Of a DNA stretch of 64,000 bases, positions 11,385 through 23,118 are shown in pieces (the stretch's first letter is position 1; the number at the start of each line of letters is the position of its first letter). The stretch covers positions 372,001 through 436,000 of the forward strand of contig JARGXX010000021.1 in assembly GCA_030374765.1 (NCBI GenBank). Reading direction: 5' to 3'. The DNA comes from Agarophyton chilense (lineage: Eukaryota > Rhodophyta > Florideophyceae > Gracilariales > Gracilariaceae). The notes beneath the pieces were generated by a model. The model was not told the DNA's origin. It did not search any database and worked only from the letters and a program-made list of their open reading frames with translations. The translations under genes and the position numbers were made by a program.

Positions 11385-13587
11385 TCAGCATGCTCTTACG
11401 TCAGGCCATCCTGGTGTCTTTCTGGCTCTTGAGGATCGTCTTGGGTCGATTTGATGTGTTTCCGAATTTTCCTCGTTCTGAATATCTGGTTCTCGATTAT
11501 TATCTGTGATCAAAGTGCTTTCTTCCAGTTGTTCTTCGAAATTATTTTCTTCTGTGTTCACTTCAAATTCATAGTCTTTTAGGAGCTCCCAAAACTGTGC
11601 ATTTGCGACTATTATAAGCCTTTTTGTACTGTTGTCCATGAATCTGTATTTTTTCCGTCATACCCGATAAAAGTGCATAGTCCTGATTTGGCATCCCATT
11701 TTGTCCGCTTTTCTTTCGGAATAAAAGCATAAGCCTTAAATCTAAAGACTTTGAGATTGGAAAAGTTCGGCTCCTTTCCAGACTATTTTTCTTCGGGACT
11801 CATGTTTTTTAGAATTTTGGTTGGAATAATATTTCTGGTTGTGTTTGCCGTTTGTAATGCCTCAGCCCAAAACCGTTTAGAGGTATTATTCTAAGAAAGC
11901 ATACAACGAGCTTTTTCACGAAATGTTCGGTTTAGTCTTTCAGCAATTCCGTTTTGTTTCAGCTGGTGGGCAGCTGTTGGCTCATGAACAACTCCTTTCG
12001 ATTTAAAATATTCTTGAAGTGCGGTAGACATATATTCTCCCCCTCTGTCACTGCGAATTCTTTTGACAAAATGTCCAGTTTGATTCTCAACCGTTTCAAT
12101 AATTCCTTCGTCTTCTGAACCGTATCGTCTTTTGTTTTCATGAAGTAGACAAAAGATTTTCGAGTGTACTCATCTGTAAACGTGATAAAATAAAATTTTC
12201 CTCCCTTTGACAGAGTTTTCATAGGATCACAGAGGTCTGTATGAATTAAATGCAGCTTTGATTTTGCTTGATAGTCTTTAAGGGGTTTAAATGACTTTGA
12301 AACCATTTTCCCCAGAAGACATCCCTTACAGGAACTTTCCGTTTTCTGTTCTAGTTTCGTCGGTATTCCAATAGCATTTCGTTTCGAAAATATTTGTTTT
12401 AAAACTGATTCTCCAGTGTGTCCCAGTCTCGCATGCCATACTTCATAATTTTCTTGTGTGGCCGCATAAGCGGAATAATTAATTTTCAGAGTTTTGTAGG
12501 CTTTGAAGCAGTACGTTGATGATTCCTTTCGAACTTTCAAAATTATTTCCTTGTTATGTGTGGAAATGATTCTGCAGTATTCATTTTGAAAATGAGTAGA
12601 ATTACCGCGTTCATCAATCTGTCCGATAGATAAAACATTAGCAGCAAATTCCGGGTACATGCCGTACTTCACAGATTTTTGGAGCTTCACTTTCCTTATT
12701 TTCAATTTTGTACAGTTCGACATTTCTTTTTATGTTTGACGAGACTTTCGTTCCATCACGAAGTCGAATCGTAACAGGATCATTTTTCCCTACACTGTTG
12801 GCGACAAACCACCTCTCATTGCTTGTCATATAGAAAGATGCTCCTGAATCCAGGTATCATGTTCCTGACAGTTTGGCGTCTTCTTCCTGAGCCATTAAAA
12901 AATTCCATTCTTTGGCCCTGTGTACTATGATGAGTTTGTTGAATTTCCCGTCTGAATTCTATTTTTGCAGATACCATTTTTCTCAATCCTCTTTTTAATG
13001 CGACTGTCTCGAATTCTGTGTCCTTTTTTCTGACAGTTACGACACTTGAAAGGAAAGTCCGACGTCTTCTTTTCATATTTTCCTTGAAAGAAATTTCCGC
13101 TTTGTTCTTTTTCTGATGTAGAACTTTTGCTAGACTCTTTTCGCATAGTTATGGCGTGCAGCTCTTCGACTGATAATTTTTCTGCGATGTTTTCCAATTT
13201 CACTACAAGATTTTCGTAAGATTTTGGTAGACTTCGTAAGAGACGCATAATATATTCTTCTTTTGATTTTTGAACACCCTGTTGATGTAGTCTGGTTTTT
13301 AAACGTTTCAATTCCTCAAAACTTTCTTTTGCAGAATCTTCTTGTTTCAGTTTCTTTGAAATAAATTGTTCTTCTAAGTCCATTTTGTTTGCCATTCCTT
13401 TGTTCTCATAAACTTCTGACAATGCGTTCCATGCTTCTGTTCCAGTCGTAGCCGATTCGACATAAACAATCTGATTGTCGTCTACTGAAAGGCTGATATC
13501 TATTAAAGCATTTTCATTTGCCGTAGCATTTTCTTCGGTTTGTATGACAGTCTTCCAATAATTTTTCTTCTTCAAATAATTCATCAT
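11385..13587 (-). pseudogene. copia-2 gag, protease and integrase region
   Basis: On the minus strand, 13587-12925 encodes a UBN2-type copia gag ending in a CCHC zinc knuckle (CRNCQKKGHRIRDS, with the last position changed). The protease region lies near 12830-12640. The integrase HHCC-like part shows VWHARLGHTGESVLKQI and CKGCLLGKM, followed by HTDLCDPM and FTDEYTRKSFVYFMK (about 12270-12130). An acidic linker at 11639-11385 precedes the reverse transcriptase. The region is broken. Confidence 0.8.
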
Positions 13588-14200
13588 TCTGAATTTCCAT
13601 GAGTACTAGTTGTCTCCATTAAGTTTCTCATTTTAAAGGTATTTTTCTCCTCCATGTCCATTTCGTTCTGCGTAACCCTTCTTCAATATATACTTATCAA
13701 TTTCTGTGTAGCGATGCTTCGACTCTGTTGATGTTTCTCAGTATGTAGCTACGACTTAAAATAATATGAAATTCTGGAGATGGCGATTGACAATTGTTGT
13801 TGGTTTTTGAACAATGGTTTTCAATATCGATTAAAATCAAAAAAATCTTATATCGGACGATTCTGAAAAAACTCTGAACTATTGCTGCAAGATTTGGCTC
13901 GGTTCTGATTTCGATTTCCAATGATTTCGAGCGACCAATTACAGTTTTGCACGATTCTTATTTTGCACACTACAGTGCGAGTTTCAGTTTTTTCACGATT
14001 TCAATTTTGACCAATTCTTATACTGCACTCTTCGATTCTTGACGGTTTGAACGATTCTAAAAGGTTTCTACCGGTTTTGGCCGGTTCTGAATTTCGGCGC
14101 AGTTGCTGTCTCTCTTCGTGATGAGACTTCTCATCACGTTGTGGTATACTTGTAGATGATGAGTAAACTAGTCCTGTACGTACTCTAGGCCCATAACCAA

Positions 14201-14470
14201 TGATAGTTTAAAGTACACTTGGACACGGATATTTATATGAAGGGTTGACTTGAGTTCGTTTTCTTCGACTCTGTCTCTGTTCTCCTTTCCTTTTATACTG
14301 CTTTGAAGCATTTGTAGTTTGTTGTTCTAGACGCATATAATTTTCTTCCAAGATAGTTCTTGCATTTTCTACATAAAGTTCTATTGAAGCTTCTAGATGC
14401 TTCCACATTTTTCTATCACATGCAGCAGTTTCCATTTGCCTTCCAAGACCTTCTAGAGGTTTATACAACA
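14201..14470 (-). repeat. copia-2 5' LTR
   Basis: This is the partner of 9509-9775, about 270 bp. The sequence next to its inner edge on the minus strand (TTGGTTATGGGCC) is where the primer-binding site should lie. It starts TTGG, but I cannot assign the tRNA with confidence. Confidence 0.85.
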
Positions 14471-15920
14471 GAGATAACCTATAGGCCACGCATCAAGCAC
14501 CAGGCAGCCGATGCCCTGTCGCGAATCATCACCGACGGAACTGACGACACTCCATTGAGCGACCTAATTCCTACCCCCTTTACAGTCGATGGACCTCAGG
14601 ACGATACGGAAACGGATGACCTTATGGGTAAGGTGCATTCGGAGAATCCTGAGGTAAAGGAGAACGAAGTATACCTATTAGACTGGGAGACAGTACAGCT
14701 CAATTCGACACCACCTCAGGTTAATGCGATAGCCCCGGAGGAGAAAGAGCTCTTCCCTATAACTATTGGGGAACTCCCAGAAGCGCACGTCGAAGACGAG
14801 TACTGCAAGGAAACAGTCCAATTCGAAGGAACCCCTGGATGCCTATTCGACTATGACCGATTTCGACTACTATGTCGCCGCTCACCGCTGGATAGCGCAC
14901 CCTAACGGGTAATACAAACTTCGCTAAGGGTGCGATTCCAATACCTCGCCCATTTCCCTCGCTTGGCTGGTCACCCTGGAGGCCGAAAAATGAACCAGAC
15001 TCTAAGGAAATTCTTCTACTGGCCACTGAGAGCGCAGGACCTATGGCAAACCGCACGGAATTGTGCATCGTGCCCACAGATCCGAGGGTCTTGCGCCAAC
15101 CATCAGGTCAAACTGAAGCTCTTCCCCGCCGCAGGTCCGATGGAATTTGTCGCAGTGGATATACTTTGGGCTTTGCCTAAGTCATCACATGGGAAACGGT
15201 TTGTTTTGGTTATAACCGATAGGTTTACCAAACTTACCCGAGCCCTACCCCTACGAAAGACAACGGCCACGGATGTCGCCACGGCCTTCTTGTCCCACTG
15301 GGTATATCCGTAGGGCATGCCACTCTACCTCCTTAAGGATAAAGGCAGTCAGTTTGTATCCAAATTCTTCTCGCATGTCTGTGCTACCTTAGGTATCAAA
15401 CATGTGACCACCACGGCGTACCACCCGCAAACGAAGGGCCAAGCCCAACGCTTCAACCGCACCCTTCTGGACCGATTGGCGCACTGCGTTTCGGAGCACC
15501 AATTGGACTTGGACGACTACGTTGAGCCACTGGTCTATGCCTACAAGAGGCAGATGCGCACTTCCACGGGAACAACGCCTTCGACTTAAAGCTAGCGAGA
15601 TCGCCGCCGCCTATAGCTATTGATCTTCAGGAGTCCATTATACCCCAGGACATAACTGAAGCGATGACCCCGACCCAGGCGCAGCGCTACTCGCGTCGAC
15701 GCATCGACCGCACTATCCAATCGGCCAGAGCTGTACTAGCCAAAGTCCAACGGCGCTATAAAGTCAATTTCGACAAGGCCGTTTGGAACACACTGACCTT
15801 TTTGAAAGGAGAACTCGATTACCTGGACCGGCCACCGAAGGACAGTGAGGACCTCGAGGACACTATGCGGAAGCTCTTACCGCGCTCTACGGGACCATAC
15901 AAAGTCCTTAAGGCCAATCG
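14471..15920 (+). pseudogene. gypsy-1 RNase H end and integrase
   Basis: After the nested copia-2, the gypsy frame resumes with ITYRPRIKHQAADALSR, the end of RNase H. The integrase zinc-binding HHCC region follows (HPGGRKMNQTLRKFFYWP and CASCPQIRG at about 14950-15090). The catalytic core has MEFVAVDILWALP, FVLVITDRFTKL, LKDKGSQF and a TKGQAQRFNRTLLDRL block. The rest is the integrase C-terminal GPY/F-like region. The region is broken. Confidence 0.8.
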
Positions 15921-16085
15921 GTGACCCGAGCTCCCAGCTCCCCCGAATCACCAAAGTCCCAGTCCCTTCGCCAAACGGAATCACTACGACCTCAGGTCGA
16001 CGCTCAAGTCTCCACAACCCCTAAGGCAGTTCTGGCGGACTCGACAAGCCCCATGGACCCTATGTTCAATGCCAACGAAGACGAC

Positions 16086-16330
16086 TCATCTCTTCCAACC
16101 GACTCCGATGCATTCGCCCCTCTGCACCACACTCTCCTGCCGGAGAATGAATACTACCCAGAGTATGTGATTGAGCGCATCATCTCCGCCGGTCAGGGAG
16201 AAGATTGAACAATGCTCTCCCGCGTCCGATAGTTCGGCTACACCCCTGAGGAAGACACTTGGCAAGAGCTTCAGACCATTCCGGCTAATTTTATCGCCCG
16301 CTATTGGCGCAGAATTAGCCGCACGGAGCG
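16086..16330 (+). pseudogene. gypsy-1 chromodomain
   Basis: Right after the integrase, YPEYVIERIISAGQGED begins a chromodomain, and EEDTWQEL-like and IARYW-like segments follow in neighbouring frames. The gypsy-2 copy (43251-43580) shows the domain more clearly. Chromodomains at the integrase C-terminus define chromoviruses and are known to steer insertion to particular chromatin. The region is broken. Confidence 0.7.
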
Positions 16331-16493
16331 CGGCCTTCAGAACGGGGCAACCATTGGTCAGAATAATCCCAAAACGCCTCCCAAACCGCCTCCCGACACG
16401 ACGGTTCGCCAAAGCACGACGGTTCGTCGTAGCCCCCGTATCAGGGAGGAAATTCAGTCCTTCGGCGACACCTGAGGAAGACCTTAGACGCTC

Positions 16494-17385
16494 TCAAGGT
16501 TGGACGACGTCCCGAAGCACGCACGTTTGAGATACAGGAGCGATCTTGGGAAAGCACAAGCATAACTTTATTTGACCAGCTAGCAGAGGCCTAACAGCCC
16601 TTGCCATGACTTCAAGGTTCGCGGAAGCGCGCCTAACACCAACAGGACTCACAGGGACTAGGGTCACCCGAGGAGACAACTGGTCCACTAGGACCGGCCC
16701 CAGCGAGCTGAGCACGGTTTTTCGGCGGAGACTCACCTGAGGAACTACGGTCACCATCTGAAGCCTCCCGGTCACTCAAATCTAGACCATATTGGGTATC
16801 CAAGTCGGCAGTAACCCTCTGGGACATCATTTTTGCATTCTGCTGCAGGAAATTGACCAAAGCGGTCTTCAGACCTTGATCCTGTTGGACAACCGCAGCG
16901 TAGCCTGCCAAGCGACACGCTCAGGAGTAAGCTTCCCTTAGGACTGTCCCAATGTCCATCGATATAGTAATACCAACGGTACGGCGAAAAAGCATGACGC
17001 ACTGCCCGCGGGTTTCGTCCGATGGTATGGTCATAACAGTCCCCTGGGCGCTCATAAGCCACTTGTTATCCCGAAGAGCTCCTCGCTTGGTCGCTCGAAG
17101 CCATGGCGCCGCTGCCCACAGGTTGGTACGCCGGGAAATAGATAGAGGAACCGACGAAAACGACAAAGTCCGGAGGGAGAGTGGCATACCCAACGGGCTC
17201 ATAAGGCGATTTCGGCATCGCGCTCGACCAATGGAGGAATGCCGCGACGAGAAATAAGGAGGATGAAACCAAATCGGGCAGGATGACCTACGTGACACCA
17301 AATGGACGAAGCGCCCACCGTGGTTCACGGCGGACGACGCGCGTGAGGTCGTCAAGGGAATAACGAATGATAGGAAAAGTGGCAA
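16494..17385 (-). pseudogene. gypsy-1 antisense extra ORF (partial)
   Basis: Between the chromodomain and the 3' end, the coding signal is on the strand opposite to pol. Segments such as VAYERPGDCYDHTIGRN (about 17060) and RVTADLDTQYGLDLSDREA (about 16800) match the antisense ORF of gypsy-2 at 41104-43110, where it is longer. Only part is kept here. Antisense extra ORFs are known in some plant Ty3 elements, but I do not recognise this protein. Confidence 0.6.
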
Positions 17386-17555
17386 GAAACCCCCCCCCAG
17401 TGCGCTTACAGTACCTAAGGTTAATTAGTGGCCAACCTGGCGCTAAAGGTCAGCTCTTACGCACTGGCACTCCCGAGGATGATAGCGATGCGGCACCCTG
17501 TCGCGCCCACTGGTAACGAGAGCGACTAACCCCCAGATTGGTCATGAGACGCCGA

Positions 17556-17557
17556 CA
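17556..17557. repeat. Left 2-bp target duplication (CA) of CMC-1
   Basis: The CA just outside the left terminal repeat is repeated at 36969-36970. The uninterrupted homologue in gypsy-2 (near 40640, minus strand) shows one CA at this point, which supports a 2-bp duplication. Confidence 0.75.
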
Positions 17558-17582
17558 CGTCTGTGTTTTCGGAAAGCTAGTA
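17558..17582 (+). repeat. CMC-1 left terminal inverted repeat
   Basis: The 25-bp repeat starts CGTCTGTGTTTTCGGAA and ends GCTAGTA. It matches the reverse complement of 36944-36968 at 24 of 25 positions. The same terminal sequence marks CMC-2 (46807 and 55242). It does not start with CACTA. Confidence 0.9.
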
Positions 17583-18270
17583 TTGGGTTCTAGATTTCTA
17601 GTTTGGGTGTGCTAGAATGTCTATGGTTAGCATTCATAGATTCGCAGATTTTTGATGCTAGAATATCTAGCGCAAAAATACTAGCCCAAGTGAAGTTCGG
17701 GAAGAATGTAGAAAACTAGCAATTATCCGTACTAACACCGGCACACTAGGAAGAATGGAAGAGAACTTTGGAGATATCTTTCGATACTCATTAATCCTAG
17801 ACCATGAATTCTACCGACAATGAAAGGAATACTGAACGCTATCTAGCGCATGATCATTCATTTAGCGCAGGTATCGTAGCTATTAAGAGCCGTTCAAATG
17901 TCCTGCACATTCAATTTAATGTCCTCTAATGACCCTAATGGCCAGTGCATAATACGGCGATCCAGCAACTGAGACCCGAAACGGGTCCCCGTTGCACGGG
18001 AAATGAGATCTTCCCAATTCGTATGCGGTGAACCGCTTTGCATCACGTCCCCCGATCGTTACGCTTCACCTCGCCTCGCGCGAAGCGCGACGCGAAGAAC
18101 CCTCCATTCTCCGAGAACCGTCCAAGCAGTACACCAGTTCACCCTTCATCAATCCCAAATTCCTACCTAAGTAGGTAGAAATCACAAAATCACACAAGTT
18201 AGAGCCCAATTTCTCGCTTCATGCAAGCACATTCCATATAAACAAACTTACCTCTGTCAATAATGTTCTC
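17583..18270 (+). other. CMC-1 left subterminal region
   Basis: Several CTAG-containing motifs (TTCTAGATTT, GTGCTAGAAT, ACTAGCCC, AACTAGCAA) occur between 17583 and 17730. They are mirrored at 36760-36945 near the right end and in both ends of CMC-2. By analogy with CACTA elements they may be transposase-binding sites. From about 17760 to 18270 I see no gene. Confidence 0.55.
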
Positions 18271-18276
18271 CTTGTA

Positions 18277-19560
18277 TTGCCTCCACTTTCTTCATTCGCA
18301 TCAATAAATAGAAAAAGGTCAGATCTCCGTCACAAAACAAACCCAAACCACATCAGCACGCCACTCACCTCTATAGCTACCACTTATCCCATCTCTTGTC
18401 CAATCTTGCCCTCTCTTCTCTTGCAGCAGCAAACAACGACAAGTCAGATCTCCTTCCCCAACGGCAAGTCAGATCTCCTTCCCTAACGCATACAAGATAC
18501 GATGGAAGCTCGCACTTATGATGCCACCATTTCCCGATCAACCATTGTCTTAACAAGAAAGAAATATAAGTCAGACTTCCACCAAAAATCGAAACCAAAT
18601 TACTTCAATGACGCACTCCCCTCCTAAGAAACTTGCTCGGCCCAGTCCTTCTAGAATATCTTTCTCCTCACCCAATCGCTCCTTTCTGTCGCTTCGCAGC
18701 AGCAAAAAGTAACATGTCAAAACTCATTCCAAAAACAATACCAGACACACGTAGCACTCGCACTTACCCGCACTTCCATCATTTTCCCTTCATACAACGT
18801 CGCCCGCACTTTCGTAACAATAAAAAAATACAAGTCAGATCTCCGTCAATAACAGAAAGAAATTCCTCAGCGACGCACTCACCTCCTAAGCCGCTTGCTT
18901 GATTCACTTCCTTCAAAGAGGTTCCCCTCCCCACACAATCTTTGCTCTCCGTCGCTTCGCAGCAGCAAACAAGAACATGTCAGATATCCTTCCTAAATCT
19001 CTACGAGACACCAGTACCACTCCCACTCACCTTTAACTCAACGAATCCTGGCCCCCCATTCCAATTTTCTGTCGCTTCGCAGCCACAGTCAAAAATATGT
19101 CAGGTCTCCGTACAGATTGAAGAGCAGAACACGTAGCAAACTCACCTGTTCATCATCATGAGGGCCGCTGAAATAGGTTTCCCATGTTTGCAACCAGAAG
19201 GAGAACAAACACACCAGGTCAATGTAGCGCGCCGCGTACCTCCAAATCGCAACCCAATCACCCGCCTACCCTCCACCCCACGCTGCATCACCCATCGCTC
19301 CCGTCGCTTGTCGCCCGCTTGCACATGACCACAAACAGTTTCAAGGCCACAGATCAACACAGACGACGTACATCTCAATCGCAAGCTGATCAACCCGTCA
19401 CCCCCCACACCGCACCCCATCACTAAACGCCCCGGTCGTGCTCCGCCCGCTCGCGCAAAAATAGAAACAGAGTCAGCACTTGTGAAACGCAAGCGCAATA
19501 CCGCTTCTGACGCACCTAGAAACCGCAGAAGGTCCACAAGGTCCAGAAGTCATCATATCA
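18277..19560 (-). repeat. Antisense array of about nine tandem exon/intron-like modules
   Basis: Units of alternating length (about 148 and 115 bp, giving a dimer of about 263 bp) repeat along this stretch. Read on the minus strand, each has a splice-donor-like box: GTGAGT at 18363-18368, 18877-18882, 19025-19030 and 19140-19145; GTAAGT at 18762-18767; weaker forms at 18514-18519 and 18615-18620. About 50 nt later comes ATCTGACTTGT or ATCTGACATGT, which resembles a branch point. Then comes a T-rich run ending TGCTGCTGCGAAG or similar, which resembles an acceptor. The segments between are purine-rich, about 40-75 nt. This could be a multi-exon element gene or spliced non-coding RNA running to the left end. 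A plain subterminal tandem repeat is the alternative. Confidence 0.6.
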
Positions 19561-19901
19561 CAGAATCTCAAGATCCAACAACCGCTCATCCGGCCAATAC
19601 TCACAATCAATACAAGTACACGCCGCCGCTCAAAAATATACAACTTTGAATATTTTCATTCCAACCCACTTTCCAAGCCACACATGCGCCGTTTCTGTCT
19701 TGCCGCACGACTTGTGGGTGTCTCTGGCGCATCACTTGACCTTTTTGAGTACGCCTGATAAGTTTAAACTCTCCCCACCGCCCTCGTCGTGCATCTTCCT
19801 CACCTCCAGCCTGTATATAGTATTCCCCTCTCTCCTCGTCCTACGTCTTTTTCACCTCCCCGATTTACTTTCCGAGATCGCGCGCAGGCACCCTCCACCA
19901 C
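19561..19901. promoter_or_regulatory. Possible divergent promoter region of CMC-1
   Basis: This gap lies between the start of the plus-strand transposase and the upstream edge of the minus-strand exon-like array, so it would have to drive both if both are genes. Its right half, from about 19800, is C/T-rich on the plus strand. I see no clear TATA box. The role is inferred from position only. Confidence 0.3.
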
Positions 19902-22900
19902 ATGCAGCCTTGTCGCTTCCCAAGGTGCACCTTCGAGACAAAAGGTCATACCTCCCTTGTCCAACACCAGCGCCGGTGTCGCTACCGCACCGCCCGCAAC
20001 GCCTTCGTCGCCACCACCCCAAAAGATGGAACTCAATTCCCACCACGCACGAAGCGCCCACGCGTCCAGACCGCAGACACCCGCTCCGTTGGCATCTCCA
20101 ACCCGCTTTCCAACATCGATCCGCTGGTAGAAGAGGACTACTACCATTCGAGCCAGCTCGCTCTGGCCATACGCTCCGCAGACGCCGCCCACATTCCCAA
20201 CGCTTCTCTTCCCTCCCCTTCTCCCAGCCCTCGCCCACTCGTGAAGCTCCATCCCATTGTCTCCTACATCTCATTCATCGCCACCAAGCTCGGCAAACGC
20301 AAAGCCAACGAACTCATTACCCTCCTCAAGGACCCCAATTACTCCCAAACACTCATTCAACAGGATACCTCCGTCTACCACTGCCTTCAACTTCATTCCA
20401 AACTATTCGAAGACACTGTCGGCTCCATCGGCTTCAAATCCACAACCGTTCGTCACAATCCCTCAAACATCACTGCAACTCTCTACCTCAAAAACCCCGT
20501 CGATGTCCATCTCCAGCAACTTCGCTACGCCACTCGCGCTAACACCTTCTTCCACCCCGTCAGACAGTGTTCTTCAAATGGTTCTCCTGCACTCGCTCAT
20601 CCCATGGCTTCAAAACTCGGCAGTTGTGTTTATCCGGACCTCAAACACCACATCCTCTGTTCTCAAGACCCAGATGTTATTTGGCACAACTTGGACATCA
20701 CTGGCATGGAATCTTTCATCGGCTTCATCCAGCTCTACTCGGACAAGTCTTCCACCTCCCTTAAAAGCTGCTCTATCACCTCCTACCCCCTTCACATCAC
20801 ACTCCTCAACTTTTCAGACTCCTTCCGCCGCCATTGCATCTCCCGCAACTACACCCTCCTTGGCTACTTCCCCACCTCGTTCGACGCCCCTTCCTCCCCA
20901 TCCGACGAGGAATCCATCGAAGGCCACCTTCTTTCTTCAGCCCTCAGCCGCACCACCCGAATGGAACTCATCCAAGAATCTCTACAAACCATCCTCGAAC
21001 CCTTAGCTGCAGTCGCCCTCAAGGGTTTCCCTTTCTGTGATGAAGACCAGGTCATTAGACAGTGCCACCCAGTCATCGCAAGCTATGCTGCAGACATCCC
21101 AGAAGCAAAAGACATCCTCGCCATCCTACACGGCACAAACCCATCCAAGCCGTGCCACAGATGCCTAACACCTCGCTCCGACCTCAACCTCCACCTCACT
21201 TCCGTATCCCCTCGAACTATTTCCCACACCCGTCGCACCAGATCTGCACACGACGCCCTTCTCAAGGATGCCAACGACGCCGAACAACTTCGCCGACCGC
21301 GCGTAGCAAGAACTCTTAGAGACCAAGCAGCATCTGTCCTCCGCACAAACTCCCTCTCCACGTACCACTCCTTCTTCGAAACATACCCTCTTCTTAATAT
21401 ATCCCCACTCCTCACCCCTTACTCTATCTTCTCCTTCGAACCCCTTCACAATTTCCATCTGGGTATCTCCAAGCTCGTCAAACTGGCAACCATCGAACGC
21501 TTGAAGTCCGACAGCCTCTTCACCACTCTCGCGTCCTCCAACGGCTCCTCAAAATCCTTTAAATCCATCCGAAGCTCCCTTCTCACCAACGCAAACAACA
21601 TCCTCGCAGATATTGAAGCCAAATTCTCCGCACCCGGACTGCACATCGACTTTTCCACACCCGAAAAGGGTACATACCTAAACGGGTTCTTCACCTTGGA
21701 CGGCATCAAAGGCATGCTCGAGGCAAAAGACTACCGCGCTGTCGACATGGTCTTCCCCTTCATAGGTGCCTTCTTCGACCGTTGTTGCGGTGAAGTTGAC
21801 ACAGCTCCCATCACCTCCATCTTCACAGCATACGCAGACCTCTTCACCGCCGCACTCCACCACAACACCACCTCAGAATGGAGAGACCAACGACTTTGCG
21901 ACCTCCAAGAACTCATCAAGCACTTCAAGTCTCTTTGCGTCTCCGTCCTCGCCCCTTTCCAAGCTTCTCACTTCGGAACACTGAAGTTCCACCTTCTGGA
22001 CCACATCATTGCTGATATTGATTTATACGGAAGTCTTCAATTCACTGACGCCGGCATCTACGAACATGCACACCTCCTCTTCAAAAACCACTATCGACGC
22101 ACATCCCGAAGATCCTCAACCGCTCACAGAGAAACAGTCGACGCAATCCAGCTCACAGAAGGCTTCCGAAACTCAACCGCTATTCCCCACCACATTTCCT
22201 CCTCCTCAAACTCCTCCTTCCTTCATGCTCGACGGTTTTCCATGGTCCGCGACGGTACCACCGTTCTCTTCCGCGACATCATCACTGCAAAGAAGTACCT
22301 CCGTGCAAACCGAAACTGCTCCAATGCCTCTCTCTCAAACATGTTCACCTCTTCCACCCTTTCTTTCATCACCCAAATCTCACGCGACGCCATTTCACCC
22401 TTTCACGACCTGTGCCTCGAAGCTCTCGGACTCTCTTCCTCTTCCCTGTCTCTCTCCTCTCTTACCTTCTCCCTGGTCAACTCCGCCTTCATCCCAAGCG
22501 GGTTCACCCCCGCCTTGCAAAACGTCGACCAAACATTCAACTGCATCCGCTTCAGAGAACCACCAGTCCCCGTCACACAGCGCATATTTGCCACCTCCAC
22601 CTTCGGTCCTTCCAAAGTTCCAAAGTTCTCTCACATTCTAGTCTCCGGTACTCCACCACCTAACTGCAACTTCCCCACTGTTTGGGTCTGCTAGCTTCTC
22701 GCCCTTCTTCGCTTTCCCAAAAAAGATGAAAATCCTGACGAACGCGAATATGCTTTCGTCCGCTTCTTCGAACTCACAACTCCCCTCGATCACGTGGATG
22801 AAACCCTGAAGTGCATCACCCTCCGTTGGGCAACAGACGATGAAGAGGACCACACCATCCCCCCCGCTGGAAACAGATTCCAACGCTCTGGCTCCTATGT

Positions 22901-23084
22901 CGCACCCTGGTTCGGTCTCGTTCCCTTCTCCGCCATCCTCGGTTCCGTCCATCTTGTCCGCCAGAACTACCCAGCACGCCCTTTCTTCCCGCCCCTCCCC
23001 TGGCATGAACATCGCTTCTATTTCAACCGATTCTACCGCGACCCACGAGCTAGAGCTTGTTTCTCTACCAAAGAATCAACTTGA
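19902..23084 (+). pseudogene. Plavaka-like transposase (CMC superfamily), one internal TAG
   Basis: The predicted protein is about 1060 residues, starting at ATG 19902. The N-terminus has a zinc-finger-like pattern (CRFPRCTFETKGHTSLVQHQ with a following C), common at the start of Plavaka transposases, which supports this start. Family blocks follow: IQLYSDKSSTSLKS then SYPLHITLLNFSDSFRR and LLGYFPTSF (residues about 285-335); GFPFCDEDQVIRQCHPVI, YAADIPEAKDIL and PCHRC (about 370-420); and a long helical core to LDHIIADIDLYGSLQF. An in-frame TAG at 22692-22694 follows VWVC, but the same frame continues with family-like sequence (EYAFVRFFE, SYVAPWFGLVPF, HEHRFYFNRFYRD) to TGA at 23082. The TAG is therefore probably a late nonsense change, possibly from CAG. 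It would cut and paste the element in the nucleus. It ends 34 bp from a convergent minus-strand gene. Confidence 0.8.
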
Positions 23085-23118
23085 AGCAAATGAAATCCAC
23101 CTTCTGATAGTAAAGTTA

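Larger units (their letters stand above)
9509..14470 (-). mobile_element. Ty1/copia retrotransposon copia-2, nested in gypsy-1
   Basis: A complete-length but broken copia element lies on the minus strand, flanked by similar LTRs (9509-9775 and 14201-14470). The host gypsy-1 RNase H frame resumes right after it at 14471. The 5 bases on each side (cagat and gagat) differ by one, fitting an old 5-bp target duplication. The LTRs differ at roughly one position in ten by eye, so the insertion is old. About ten breaks are visible in the coding part. Confidence 0.9.

Noticed and set aside
20257-21006. Long Pro/Ser-rich frames overlapping the transposase in other frames and on the minus strand
   Set aside because: They are shadows created by the C-rich codon use of the transposase gene. 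They have no domain-like pattern. The same happens in the CMC-2 copy.
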